Counted from the stretch's first letter, positions 7,670 to 16,398 are shown. The stretch is 35,050 nt of DNA from an uncultured Mycoplasmatota bacterium (GCA_900551455.1 URVV01000012.1:1-35050), one strand, 5' to 3'. Notes: generated from the letters alone by a model not told the origin. Numbers and translations: made by a program.

Positions 7670-8760
7670 TTATTTACAAATTGTACAACCTAAATTTTTA
7701 AGTTTTTCAACACTAACGCCTTCATTAGCTCTTCTACCACATTTAGGGCAAATATCTTTAATAACACCAACATATCCACATATTGGATCTCTATCTACTG
7801 GGTGATTAATTGCGCCATATCCAAAGTTATTTTCTTTCATTAATCTAACTATACTTTCAAAAGAATCTATGTTAGTTGTTACATCTCCATCCAATTCAAT
7901 ATAACTAATATGACCTGCATTTGTTAAAGCATGATATGGACCTTCAATCTTAATCTTATTTGCAATAGAAATATTATAATATACCGGAACATGGAAAGAA
8001 TTAGTATAATATTCTCTATCAGTTGCTCCTTTTATTTTCCCATAAATTGCTCTATCTATATTAACAAATCTACCAGAAAACCATTCAGCTGGGGTTCTAA
8101 ACAAGTAAGGTTTAAATTATATTCACGAGAAAATTCATCACATTTTTTCCTCATAAATTTAACTATTTTAAGACCTAGTTTTTGACTTTCATCACTTTCA
8201 CCATGATGTTTTTCTGTCAATGCTTTTAATGTTTCAGCAAGACCAATAAAGCCAATTGATAAAGTTCCATGTTTTAGTACTTTTCTAAGTCTATCTGTAT
8301 CTTTTAACTTGTCTGAATCAATCCATACACCTTGTTTTAATAGGAATGGAAAATTATATATTCTTTTATTACATTGAATTTCAAATCTTTCTAATAATTG
8401 ATGTTTTACTAATTCCATTAATGATTCTAATTCATCAAAGAAACCTTTTATATCTGCTTTATCTCTTCCATTAATAATACCATATTTAATGCCAAGTCTA
8501 GGTAGGTTAATTGATGTAAATGATAAATTGCCACGCCCCGGAGTTACTGTTTTATCATCATCCACTACATTTCCAATAACTCTTGTACGGCACCCCATAT
8601 ATGCTACTTCTGTATTATAGTCTCCTTTATAATATTGCTTATTAAATGGTGAATCCATAAATGAGAAGTTGGGGAATAATCTTTTAGAAGATACCTCACA
8701 AGCTAATCTAAATAGATCATAGTTTGGATCTTCTTTATTGTAACTTACACCTTCTTTTAA
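7670..8760 (-). pseudogene. nrdD: Anaerobic ribonucleoside-triphosphate reductase, broken
   Basis: The sequence preserves the middle and end of NrdD. LKEGVSYNKEDPNYDLF, the active-site segment AYMGCRTRV, TPAEWFSGRF, the ALTNAGHISYIELDGD stretch, NHPVDRDPICGY and the Cys4 zinc site (CPKCG...CTIC) are all readable. The N-terminal half (ATP cone and first part of the barrel) is absent: a TGA at 8761-8763 followed by non-coding DNA closes the frame. A one-base loss near 8104-8107 moves the frame between ...EYNLNLT and the TPAEW segment. Adding a T there restores ...LTLFRTPAEW. Not functional as written, unless an intact copy exists elsewhere. An assembly error could explain the frameshift but not the missing half. 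Confidence 0.85.
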
Positions 8761-8905
8761 TCATACTAATAGACGTCTTCTATAATTAACTTAATTATAT
8801 CTTTTGAATTCGGAAAAGTCAATATTAAAAGCAAATTTTATTTTCATCTTTTTACACTTTTTGTAAAATCATTTTTTTGCTTTTTCTAAGTTTTTGACAA
8901 AAAAA

Positions 8906-8938
8906 TAAAACAACATTTTATTTAAAAATATTGTTTTA
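8906..8938 (-). terminator. Second terminator after metallopeptidase gene
   Basis: TAAAACAA and TTGTTTTA pair, with five further inner pairs after one mismatch and a 5-nt loop. On the minus strand the hairpin is followed by a T-run. Confidence 0.5.
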
Positions 8939-8991
8939 CCCTTATTTTATAAGTGTTTTAGAACTTTTTGTATAATTTTTATTTTTTATTC

Positions 8992-9022
8992 AAAAAACGA
9001 CTTTTTAACAAAATCGTTTTTT
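8992..9022 (-). terminator. Terminator of metallopeptidase operon
   Basis: A perfect 9-bp stem AAAAAACGA/TCGTTTTTT has four inner T-A pairs and ends in six T. It lies about 45 nt past the stop codon at 9069. Confidence 0.65.
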
Positions 9023-9068
9023 CTGTTTTTCTTTTTTTTATTGTTTTTGAATTTAAATATTACTTCCT

Positions 9069-10565
9069 TTAAATAAATCTTTCCCAATGTTCTTTTGCTA
9101 ATTTTGATACACAATTATAATATTTATGAAGTTGATCATTTATTAATTTTGCTTTTTTATTTAGTGGAGTACCATCATTATAATATGGCCTTTTTGTTGT
9201 TCTAGTCATCATATCAGAAAACAAAACTGCTCTATCCTCTAAATAACTTTGCCTTGAATAATATGATAAGAAATATGCATCATTTGGATTTGAAAAATTA
9301 TAATCATAAGTGCTATCATTAGAGCCATAACTAAATCCTTCTGGATTATAGGATTTCATTATTTCTGCTAAATTTAATGTTGGATCTTTTTGTTTCATAT
9401 AAATATCTATATAGTGCATTAACTCATGGTGAAGGGTATATTCAAACAAATTAGTACCAGCTGTTCCAATAGTTACTGTAATATTACTTCGATTCCTTCC
9501 ATCTGTCATCCCAGAATGACCACCATCTATTTTATTTACTATATATATTCTAAGAGATACATTATTATCTTTCATTTCTTTAAAGAAACCATTCGGGTAT
9601 TTTTTTAATGTAGATTCAACTTCTTTCAAATACTTATTTATCTCATTGTCATCATACAGTTTTTCAGTATTTATAGATCCACCAATTAAGTAATTTCCAT
9701 TCTCATCCTTATATACGATTTTAACTGAATATTTATTTTCTAATTTTTTTCTATATTCGTCATTTATTTCAGCTTGTGTTTTTGGTTCGGGTTTAGGTTC
9801 TGGTATTGGTTCTGGCTCTTTTGGAGGATTAGGTTTATTTTCCTCTGGTTTTGTTGTTCCACCATTTTGACCATTACTTTCATTATTGTTTTCTTTATTA
9901 TTATTGTTAGTATTTTTATTGTTATTTTTATTTACACTATTGTTTTGATTTGAATTATTTTTATCGTTATTAGTTTTATTATCCTTTTTATTTAATTCTT
10001 CTTTTTTTAGTTGCTCTTCTTTTTTATTTTCTTCTTTATTATCTGTATCTTGTTCTTCTTTTTCAAGTTGTTCTTTACTTATTTCTTTTTTAATATAATC
10101 TATTTTAAATCTATCTAAATCTGATATTTTAACTCTTTCTTCTTTTAAAGCTGTTGTAATATTTTCACTAAAATGATCTGGACTATAATTTACTTTTATG
10201 TATTCACTTTTCATACAACTTAAAAAATAAATATATTCATCATCCCTGTATATTTCCTCTAGGGCTTCAGCACATATAAAATCTTTAATATTCTTACTTT
10301 CGTCTATTATTTCAAAAGTTGTTTCTTTTAAAGGACAAGAATATTTTTCCCATTTTAAAACTGTTTTTCTTTTTTCACCTATACAATTATAGGTATATGT
10401 AATTAGTCCTTTATCTTTATAATAAAGTGTCCCTCCATCAAAGTGTTCCCTTATCTTTAATACTGGACTATTTTGAAATATGAGTGCTTGTGATATATCA
10501 ATAGTGATTAAAATAATTATAGAAAATACTGCTATTAATATATATTTTTTATACTTATTCCACAT
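9069..10565 (-). CDS. Membrane-anchored extracellular zinc metallopeptidase
   Basis: The 498-aa protein has a short cytoplasmic tail, one membrane span (about 8-28) and an unknown N-terminal extracellular region. A long low-complexity linker rich in Lys, Glu and Asn, then Pro/Glu (about 160-265), leads to a C-terminal catalytic domain. There HHELMHYID gives the zincin HExxH (His380, Glu381, His384), and Glu443 in YLEDRAVLFSDMM is a likely third ligand, as in gluzincins with a downstream Glu. The overall plan (spacer plus zincin on the cell surface) resembles secreted peptidases of the anthrax-lethal-factor-like group, but I cannot assign a named family. GGAGGTG precedes ATG 10565. It follows the zinc-ribbon membrane protein by 14 nt. 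Confidence 0.8.
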   Translation of the reverse strand: MWNKYKKYILIAVFSIIILITIDISQALIFQNSPVLKIREHFDGGTLYYKDKGLITYTYNCIGEKRKTVLKWEKYSCPLKETTFEIIDESKNIKDFICAEALEEIYRDDEYIYFLSCMKSEYIKVNYSPDHFSENITTALKEERVKISDLDRFKIDYIKKEISKEQLEKEEQDTDNKEENKKEEQLKKEELNKKDNKTNNDKNNSNQNNSVNKNNNKNTNNNNKENNNESNGQNGGTTKPEENKPNPPKEPEPIPEPKPEPKTQAEINDEYRKKLENKYSVKIVYKDENGNYLIGGSINTEKLYDDNEINKYLKEVESTLKKYPNGFFKEMKDNNVSLRIYIVNKIDGGHSGMTDGRNRSNITVTIGTAGTNLFEYTLHHELMHYIDIYMKQKDPTLNLAEIMKSYNPEGFSYGSNDSTYDYNFSNPNDAYFLSYYSRQSYLEDRAVLFSDMMTRTTKRPYYNDGTPLNKKAKLINDQLHKYYNCVSKLAKEHWERFI

Positions 10566-10579
10566 ATTTACACCTCCAT

Positions 10580-11272
10580 CTAAATAAATATCCTTTGTTT
10601 TATTTCATCCATTAATTTTCTATTATAAGAAATTATAAATAGAATTAATCCTATAATTGTTATTGGTAATACAGCATATATTGACCAATTAATAATAATT
10701 TTCTCATATTTAAACATATCAACACACATCTCTATTGTTAAAAGAATTACTGATATAAATGAAAATGCAACGGAAAATCTTCTTAATAAATTAAATTTTT
10801 TCTTACTTAATACAAATGCACAAAGTACGATATAAATCCAAATTATAAATATAAATGGACAAACTAAATAATAAAACCAATGTAACCCTTTATTTAAATA
10901 TGCTATTACATATATTAATGTTTCAGTTGCGAATAAATCAATTAATAATGGAATAAATTTATTTTTAAATAATATAAATGATAGTTTAGAGTCCAAAAAC
11001 AAAATAGATACAATTACATAAATACTCCATGTAATATTTCCTGTAAATATCAAATCACACAAAACTGTAATAATGGCTGCACATATTAATACAACTGTTA
11101 TTAACTCACACAAGTATTTTTTATTTATTCCTTTATGTTTTTCAACTACTTGACTATATGCTGGAGTAAACTTATCTTTTAAGTTATTTGGATTTATTAC
11201 TTTTGTATTACACAAAGGACAAATTTTTTCAGACTGTTTTAACTTAACTCCACAATTAACACAATAACTCAT
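10580..11272 (-). CDS. Zinc-ribbon membrane protein (DUF6320-like)
   Basis: About 230 aa. The N-terminal zinc ribbon has CVNCG and CPLCN pairs within the first 25 residues. A basic linker and six membrane spans follow. Genes of this type commonly follow an alcohol-acetyltransferase-like gene, as here. The function is not known. Two adjacent ATGs (11275 and 11272) are possible behind AGGAGGTT; the second has better spacing. The first ATG overlaps the upstream stop (ATGA), so the pair is coupled. Confidence 0.78.
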   Translation of the reverse strand: MSYCVNCGVKLKQSEKICPLCNTKVINPNNLKDKFTPAYSQVVEKHKGINKKYLCELITVVLICAAIITVLCDLIFTGNITWSIYVIVSILFLDSKLSFILFKNKFIPLLIDLFATETLIYVIAYLNKGLHWFYYLVCPFIFIIWIYIVLCAFVLSKKKFNLLRRFSVAFSFISVILLTIEMCVDMFKYEKIIINWSIYAVLPITIIGLILFIISYNRKLMDEIKQRIFI

Positions 11273-12549
11273 CATAACCTCCTATTACTTTCTATTAAAA
11301 CTGGTACTCCCATTTCAACTAATGTAGTAAATAATATTCGTTCAAATTCAGCTTCTTTTATTTTTCTAGTTATAGTTATATATAAATTACCATTATATCC
11401 AATCATCGCTGATGATGCGGGCTTTCCTCTTGATTTTCCAATTGCAATTCCCATTTCTAAAACATATTTTTCTATTTCTTTTGGTAATACAATATTACCC
11501 AAATTAGATAAAGTATTAGAACAATATCTATCCCCCATCATTTTTTCGGCAAATGACATTATATGTTTTTTTATAAACATTGGTAGCAATCTTATGAAAT
11601 AATTTCTTGCTATTTTTACATTAGCACTTATTTTAGCATTTAACATTTTTTCAGTCAAGTTAAGTTCCAAAGTGTTTTTAACTATCTTTATTATTTCTTC
11701 TAAAGAGTAATTACCATATGTAGTATCTATTCCAACATTTATATAAGAAGAAAAATTTCTCATTGTATTACTTTTATAATAATTTCTTAAATTAACTGGT
11801 ATTGATATTTTTATTGGTTTATTATTCTTTTTATGTTCTCTATTATATAATTCTTGTATAGATAGAATGTATAACGATGCCAATAAACAGGTTATAGTGC
11901 AGTTATACTTTTTAGTTATTTTTTTAAGAGCATCTATCTTAATAATACCAGTAATAACATTTAAATCATTATTACTAATAAGAGTTCCTTTATAATGATA
12001 TGCTGGTTTTTCATGCACTAACTTCCCAGTTTTTCTAGCATACTTTTTAAAGTCATCACTATATTCTTCTTTACTAACTTTTGCATTTGGATTTAAAACA
12101 TAATTATTATATGTAATTTTTGTATTATATTTTAGTTTAATATATTCTCCTACTAATGTAGATATAAATATAATTGCCCCAGTTCCATCAGTTAATGCGT
12201 GAAAAAATTCAACTGCAATCCTATTTTCATAATATCTAACTCTAAATAGATAATTTCTATGGTTTTTAAATTTTATTCTAAACATAGGATTATTATAATC
12301 TTGCTCTATTATGGGGTTATCTTTTATTCTTTTAAAATAACACCAAAAAAGTCCTTGCTTTAACTTATACTTAAATGTTGGAAATCTATCTATTACATTG
12401 TTTAATGCATTTTGTAAAACATCTTTGTCTATTTTATCTTTTAAAGTCAGGCTAACACGAAACATAGCAGCATATTTTCTTGATAATGTTGACGGATAAA
12501 TAGTTGCCGCATTATCTAGTTTTAACCAATTTGGTGTTTTTTCTTTCAT
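11272..12549 (-). CDS. Acyltransferase of the alcohol acetyltransferase/condensation fold
   Basis: The 425-aa protein belongs to the CoA-dependent acyltransferase superfamily. Its N-terminal half contains EFFHALTDGTG, the HxxxDG active-site motif (His117, Asp121). The C-terminal half carries the typical SNLGNI and IGYNGNLYITIT segments. Such proteins are related to alcohol O-acetyltransferases and NRPS condensation domains and may acylate a lipid or small alcohol at the membrane; the acceptor is unknown. I place the start at ATG 12549, with GGGGAG 9 nt before it. The ATG at 12558 touches that site. First gene of an apparent operon with the zinc-ribbon protein and the metallopeptidase. Confidence 0.82.
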   Translation of the reverse strand: MKEKTPNWLKLDNAATIYPSTLSRKYAAMFRVSLTLKDKIDKDVLQNALNNVIDRFPTFKYKLKQGLFWCYFKRIKDNPIIEQDYNNPMFRIKFKNHRNYLFRVRYYENRIAVEFFHALTDGTGAIIFISTLVGEYIKLKYNTKITYNNYVLNPNAKVSKEEYSDDFKKYARKTGKLVHEKPAYHYKGTLISNNDLNVITGIIKIDALKKITKKYNCTITCLLASLYILSIQELYNREHKKNNKPIKISIPVNLRNYYKSNTMRNFSSYINVGIDTTYGNYSLEEIIKIVKNTLELNLTEKMLNAKISANVKIARNYFIRLLPMFIKKHIMSFAEKMMGDRYCSNTLSNLGNIVLPKEIEKYVLEMGIAIGKSRGKPASSAMIGYNGNLYITITRKIKEAEFERILFTTLVEMGVPVLIESNRRL

Positions 12550-12581
12550 ATTAAACATCTCCCCATATTATTACAATAAAA

Positions 12582-12616
12582 GAAAGCATTACTTATATAG
12601 TATCAGAAATGCCTTC
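12582..12616 (-). terminator. Terminator after DUF5301 gene
   Basis: On the minus strand GAAGGCATT pairs with AATGCTTTC (one G-T pair), followed by TTTTA. It lies 15 nt past the stop at 12631 and upstream of the acyltransferase gene. Confidence 0.55.
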
Positions 12617-12630
12617 TTCTCTTATATTAT

Positions 12631-13446
12631 TTATTTGACTTCAAATTCTACTGCTGAATATACTATTTCAGTATCTTCACTTGCATTTTTCTCAGTAAAT
12701 GATTTAACAATTCTGTATTTTCCTTTTGTCAAAGATTCTCTAAACATTCCATCTATTTCAGTTGTAATTGTTTCCTCGCCCTTAATCACATGAAGAATTA
12801 AGTTAAATGATGGTTCTTCTGTCCATTTTACTTCATACCACTTACCATCTTTTTCCATTTCTACATAAAAATCTTCTTCATACTCATAGGTTTTCTTAGT
12901 CATATTTTTGATAATCAATTTAATTTTGTTATTCATCATATCTTCTGACTTCATTTCGTCATTTTTTATTTCCAACATTATTTTGTTGTTTGTAACATTA
13001 TATTTTGACATTTCACCAATAGTATAGACTTTAGATAAATACATCATTATATCTTCATATTCTTTTTTACTTAATTTGAATATTCCATTGTATGGTTGTT
13101 CAAGATAATACATATCATCTTTCATATAAATATTCATTATATTTTTTTCATCATCACCTATAATGAAAGAAATTTTTATAAGTTTTTTAACATCTTTTGG
13201 TGTATCTGTTACACTTTTTTTCATAGACTTTTTATTTTCTATTATTTTGTATATCTTTTCTATTTCTTTTTTATCGTTAATAGTAACAACTCTATTATCT
13301 TCCTTTATTAAAACTTCTTCAACTTCTCCCATTTTAGGAAGATTAATTTTTTTATTATTTGATAGAACATATACTACCCCACACATTATAGCTGCAAGTG
13401 CTATTATAACAATAAGTTTAATTATTTCTTTTTTTCCAATTTTCAT
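12631..13446 (-). CDS. Membrane-anchored DUF5301 and Ig-like domain protein
   Basis: The 271-aa protein has an N-terminal signal anchor (about 8-30). A DUF5301 domain follows, with INLPKMGEVEEVLI, the SVTDTP turn and YYLEQPYNGIFKLS. A C-terminal immunoglobulin-like domain of the Big_14 kind carries DGKWYEV, a FNLILHVIKGEE stretch and GKYRIVK. Both domains are known only from Gram-positive surface or lipoprotein-like proteins, and the pairing itself is common. There is no lipobox Cys at the expected place (Cys22 lies inside the helix), so it is probably a membrane-tethered protein. TTGGAGG precedes ATG, which lies inside the end of the rhodanese gene. Confidence 0.82.
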   Translation of the reverse strand: MKIGKKEIIKLIVIIALAAIMCGVVYVLSNNKKINLPKMGEVEEVLIKEDNRVVTINDKKEIEKIYKIIENKKSMKKSVTDTPKDVKKLIKISFIIGDDEKNIMNIYMKDDMYYLEQPYNGIFKLSKKEYEDIMMYLSKVYTIGEMSKYNVTNNKIMLEIKNDEMKSEDMMNNKIKLIIKNMTKKTYEYEEDFYVEMEKDGKWYEVKWTEEPSFNLILHVIKGEETITTEIDGMFRESLTKGKYRIVKSFTEKNASEDTEIVYSAVEFEVK

Positions 13447-14056
13447 TTTTTTCCTCCAATTTAGTTATTTTTTTAAAAACTGTTATTTTTTCATATTCAC
13501 CTAAATCAATAACATTTTTAAAACCATTTTTGTTTAATTTAATCATTGCATTGTGGCTTCTTCTTCCACTTCTACAATAAACAAAAATATATTTGTTTTT
13601 GTCAAGTTTATTAAGATTTTTTTCTAGTTCTTCTTCTGGAATATTTATTGCATCAACTAAATGACCCGAATCAAATTCTTCTTTAGTTCTAACATCTACA
13701 ATAATGTAGTTGTTTTCAGCAATTATTTTTTTGATGTTTTCCTCTTTTGTATCTTTAGACCACTGCCAAACATTTCCTTTTAGTATTGCTTTAAAAGTCT
13801 TTTTGGAAATTGTGTATTGGACTAGATCCTCTGACTTTTGGTTAAGATCATATTCATATCTAACAGTAAAACCTAAACTATGTATTTCTTCAATATATAT
13901 ATTTTTGTTATTGCTCTTTATTTCTTCAACTTTTAATTTAACAAGTGGCTTATCATACAAATTAATTTCTAACCTTATACATTCCTCAACAAAGAATACC
14001 AGAAATGCGAATACTATTATTATAAAAATTAGTAGCATTCTATAAATAAACTTCAC
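13418..14056 (-). CDS. Membrane-anchored rhodanese-domain protein
   Basis: I read this from a GTG at 14056 with AAAGGAGG 6 nt before it, giving 212 aa. The longer open frame upstream lacks a site and adds a basic extension unlike a signal. One membrane span (residues 5-24) is followed by an uncharacterised roughly 75-residue extracytoplasmic region. A rhodanese domain then runs from about 105 to 195, with DVRTKEEFDSGHL and the active-site loop CRSGRRS (Cys161). Rhodaneses handle persulfide sulfur; the location suggests a role outside the membrane. The 3' end overlaps the DUF5301 gene by 29 nt. Confidence 0.82.
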   Translation of the reverse strand: MKFIYRMLLIFIIIVFAFLVFFVEECIRLEINLYDKPLVKLKVEEIKSNNKNIYIEEIHSLGFTVRYEYDLNQKSEDLVQYTISKKTFKAILKGNVWQWSKDTKEENIKKIIAENNYIIVDVRTKEEFDSGHLVDAINIPEEELEKNLNKLDKNKYIFVYCRSGRRSHNAMIKLNKNGFKNVIDLGEYEKITVFKKITKLEEKNENWKKRNN

Positions 14057-14164
14057 ATATTTCCTCCTTTCTTTTCTTGCAATATATCCTCTTGTTATAT
14101 ATATAATACCACATTTTTTCCGTTTTCGGTAGATTTTTTTAATTTTTTCTCTCACTTTACAAAA

Positions 14165-14188
14165 AAACAAGCCATTTTTGACTTGTTT
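14165..14188 (-). terminator. Terminator after HU gene
   Basis: AAACAAG and CTTGTTT form a 7-bp stem with a 10-nt loop. On the minus strand seven T follow. Confidence 0.6.
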
Positions 14189-14196
14189 AAAAGCAT

Positions 14197-14469
14197 TTAA
14201 TTTATTTTGTCTTTTATGGCTGTGCTAAGTTTAAAGTTTACTGATTTTGAAGCTTAAATTTTTATTTTTTCACCAGTTAAAGGATTCCTGCCATCTCTAG
14301 CAGCTCTTTCAGTAATTTTAAATGTCCCAAATCCCGCAACCGAAACTTTTTCTCCTTTAGCTAATTCATCTTTAAAAATTTCAAAAGTAGTGTTAAATAC
14401 TTTTTCACATTCAGTTTTTGTTAAACCTGTTTTAATAACTAAAGCTTCTATCATTTCTGATTTTTTCAT
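14197..14469 (-). pseudogene. hup: HU-type DNA-binding protein with in-frame TAA
   Basis: The N-terminal 71 codons are a good HU: MKKSEMIEAL, VAGFGTFKITERAARDGRNP and TGEKIKI. HU normally has about 90 residues, and the C-terminal ASKxxxFKxSKxLK helix is needed to finish the fold. A TAA at 14254-14256 comes exactly there. Reading on in the same frame gives ASKSVNFKLSTAIKDKIN and a second TAA at 14197-14199. One base change would therefore restore the full protein. It is a recent nonsense mutation, a readthrough case or a sequence error. I start at ATG 14469 rather than 14484 because a G-rich site precedes it. Confidence 0.8.
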
Positions 14470-14501
14470 TCTTTCTACCCCCATCTATAACAAATTCATA
14501 T

Positions 14502-15245
14502 TTATTTAATTAACTTTTCAAATGAATTAATATTTAATATAGTATTAGATATAAATTCCCCTTTATAGAAATTAGCCCAGTTATTAAAAATACAAGGTAC
14601 ATTCTTTGCTTTTTCTAATGAATCTATTTTTATAAAATTGATTTTTATATTACTTTTCTTTGCATATTCAGTTAATTCATTTACTTCATATTCTACATAA
14701 GGACATTCGTTACTATAATAAATAGTAAAATCTTGATTATCTATTTTCATAGTTCTTGCATTATCATTGAATCTAGGAGTTTCACTATCATCAAATTGTA
14801 ATGCTAATAGTTCATAATCTCCAATAGTATCTACAACTTTAAATCCATAATATTCAAAAAATTTCTTTTCTCCAATAAAAGGTTTCTTCTTTTTAGAAAC
14901 TAGAGTACATATACCACTTTTACCTTTTTCTTTTGAATCGTTTATTGCATATTCTATTAATTCTTTTCCAATTCCTTTGCCTTTAAAACTCCCTGCTACC
15001 CATAAGCAATAAATATATTCATAATTTTTACCACTAATAGGAACCCATGCTGTTTCTATTGGCTCATATTCAATAAATATTTTTCCTCTTGCATTTAATT
15101 TTCTAAAAACATGACCATCTTTTAATTTGCTTTTTATCCATTCCTTTTTACTATCAACACCTGCTTGATGTTTTTTATCTCCTATTGCACAACATATATG
15201 CTCCTCATCAATGTTTTCTAATGTCAAATTTATATATTCGTTCAT
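14502..15245 (-). CDS. GNAT acetyltransferase with YoaP domain
   Basis: The 247-aa protein has an N-terminal GNAT domain; the acetyl-CoA loop is GSFKGKGIGKEL (about 85-96). It is followed by the thioredoxin-like YoaP domain (FTIYYSNECPYVEYEV, then NFYKGEFI). This two-part arrangement is a known Firmicutes family; the substrate is unknown. GGGGGATT precedes the ATG. A 10-bp hairpin lies just upstream (15261-15286). Confidence 0.85.
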   Translation of the reverse strand: MNEYINLTLENIDEEHICCAIGDKKHQAGVDSKKEWIKSKLKDGHVFRKLNARGKIFIEYEPIETAWVPISGKNYEYIYCLWVAGSFKGKGIGKELIEYAINDSKEKGKSGICTLVSKKKKPFIGEKKFFEYYGFKVVDTIGDYELLALQFDDSETPRFNDNARTMKIDNQDFTIYYSNECPYVEYEVNELTEYAKKSNIKINFIKIDSLEKAKNVPCIFNNWANFYKGEFISNTILNINSFEKLIK

Positions 15246-15260
15246 TTATTTAATCCCCCT

Positions 15261-15286
15261 TACAAATTACTAACTTGTAATTTGTA
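15261..15286. promoter_or_regulatory. Perfect hairpin before GNAT gene
   Basis: TACAAATTAC and GTAATTTGTA form a 10-bp perfect inverted repeat with a 6-nt loop, starting right after the stop of the gene upstream. No T-tract follows, and the G-rich ribosome site of the GNAT gene begins next to it. It could be an operator or a translation-controlling hairpin. Confidence 0.4.
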
Positions 15287-15682
15287 TTAATCATTAAACC
15301 CTTTTTTATCAATGAAATATAAATATACTAAACTTATGACAACTCCAATAATTCCATATATTGCATCTATAAAATCAGTTGTATTTATAAATGGTAATAA
15401 TGTTTCATATATCAAATTAGCACATATTATTAATATTCCAATAATTATAGTATGTATATATTTTTACTTATAACACAATAATAAATATCCAATTAAAGTA
15501 CATAACATTAAACTGATATTAAGATTTATTATATGAGAATTTATTTCATTTGATATAACAAAAACATTTTTATTAAATATATTTATCCACCTTATAGTTA
15601 CAATAATAAAACATAATGCAAATATAGTAAAAAATGAAACTGTTGTTATTTTTTTACTTTCTCTAGGTTTCATTAAATACAC
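15287..15682 (-). pseudogene. Small membrane protein gene split by in-frame TAA
   Basis: The first 72 codons (two membrane spans, ...LIGYLLLCYK) end in TAA at 15464-15466. The same frame stays open for a further 58 codons with two more clear membrane spans (IIIGILIICANLIY, then DAIYGIIGVVISLVYLYF) and a basic tail before a second TAA at 15287. Without the internal stop this would be a four-span protein of about 131 aa, and the end is reminiscent of VanZ-like proteins. The family is not identified. Confidence 0.65.
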
Positions 15683-15729
15683 CCTTTAAAATTAATTGTT
15701 TGCCTTTCATTATACATTATACCATACTT

Positions 15730-16287
15730 TTAAAATCTATTTTTATTATTATATATGTAATACATTGGTTCAACTCTATTAAACCTTAATCTTGGAATCA
15801 ATGCTGTAAGTACGGAAATAGCTTTTCTCTGATCTAATGGTTTTTCTAAATATCCATCAAAACCAATTATATTAATAAAATGTTTAGTTTCGTTTCTTTC
15901 AACTGTTAATACAATTACCTTTATATCTTTTCTTATTTTTTTTACTACTTTTAAGACTTCTTCTCCGCTACCATCATTTGAATAAGTATTATTTGTAATA
16001 ATTACATTATATTTATTTGGATTATCCATAAACTCTTGAATTAACGCTTCACAACTAGGAACAATAGTTGTTTTACAACCAATACTTTCTAAGATGGAAT
16101 TTGATATAATTGCCATTTGCTCATAATAATCGCCAAGTAACACTGCCACTTTTTTACTTGGTTTATACTTATGTAAGCTATCAATTTTTTCTTTACTTTT
16201 TTCATGTACTGTTTTATTATAAAAATACGAACTGATTTTATTCTCATTATATTTATTATTACTTGAAACAATTTCGTTTTGATTCAT
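15730..16287 (-). CDS. Stand-alone receiver-like protein without phospho-Asp
   Basis: The protein (185 aa from ATG 16287) has a flexible N-terminal 45 residues and then a CheY-like receiver fold (about 46-165). IVLT (Thr128) and the KP switch (Lys149, YLEKPLD) are present. The residue that should be the phosphoacceptor Asp is Asn99 (NVIITNNTYSND), and the acidic pair near Asp53 is reduced. It should therefore not be phosphorylated in the usual way. There is no output domain. The consensus promoter at 16371-16398 serves it, next to repeated operators and divergent from an Xre gene. A histidine-kinase 3' fragment 0.8 kb upstream suggests it once belonged to a two-component pair. The start choice rests on GGTG six nt before ATG 16287. 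Confidence 0.7.
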   Translation of the reverse strand: MNQNEIVSSNNKYNENKISSYFYNKTVHEKSKEKIDSLHKYKPSKKVAVLLGDYYEQMAIISNSILESIGCKTTIVPSCEALIQEFMDNPNKYNVIITNNTYSNDGSGEEVLKVVKKIRKDIKVIVLTVERNETKHFINIIGFDGYLEKPLDQRKAISVLTALIPRLRFNRVEPMYYIYNNKNRF

Positions 16288-16370
16288 AGTTATCACCATA
16301 TTTTGTACCAAAAGTTAGATCTTTAAATAGTTGTTTAAAAGCGAAAAACATAAGATCTAATACAAGAAAT

Positions 16371-16398
16371 ATTATACTTTTTTTACCAAAAATGTCAA
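16371..16398 (-). promoter_or_regulatory. Consensus sigma-A promoter of receiver-like gene
   Basis: On the minus strand TTGACA (16398-16393), a 16-nt spacer and TATAAT (16376-16371) form a full consensus promoter. The leader to ATG 16287 is about 75 nt. Confidence 0.8.

Larger units (their letters stand above)
8761..9068. other. Non-coding AT-rich interval with two terminators
   Basis: No coding signal on either strand. It separates the broken nrdD from the metallopeptidase gene and contains the two hairpins listed next. The left edge (8761) is where nrdD homology stops, so it is the probable deletion joint. Confidence 0.6.
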
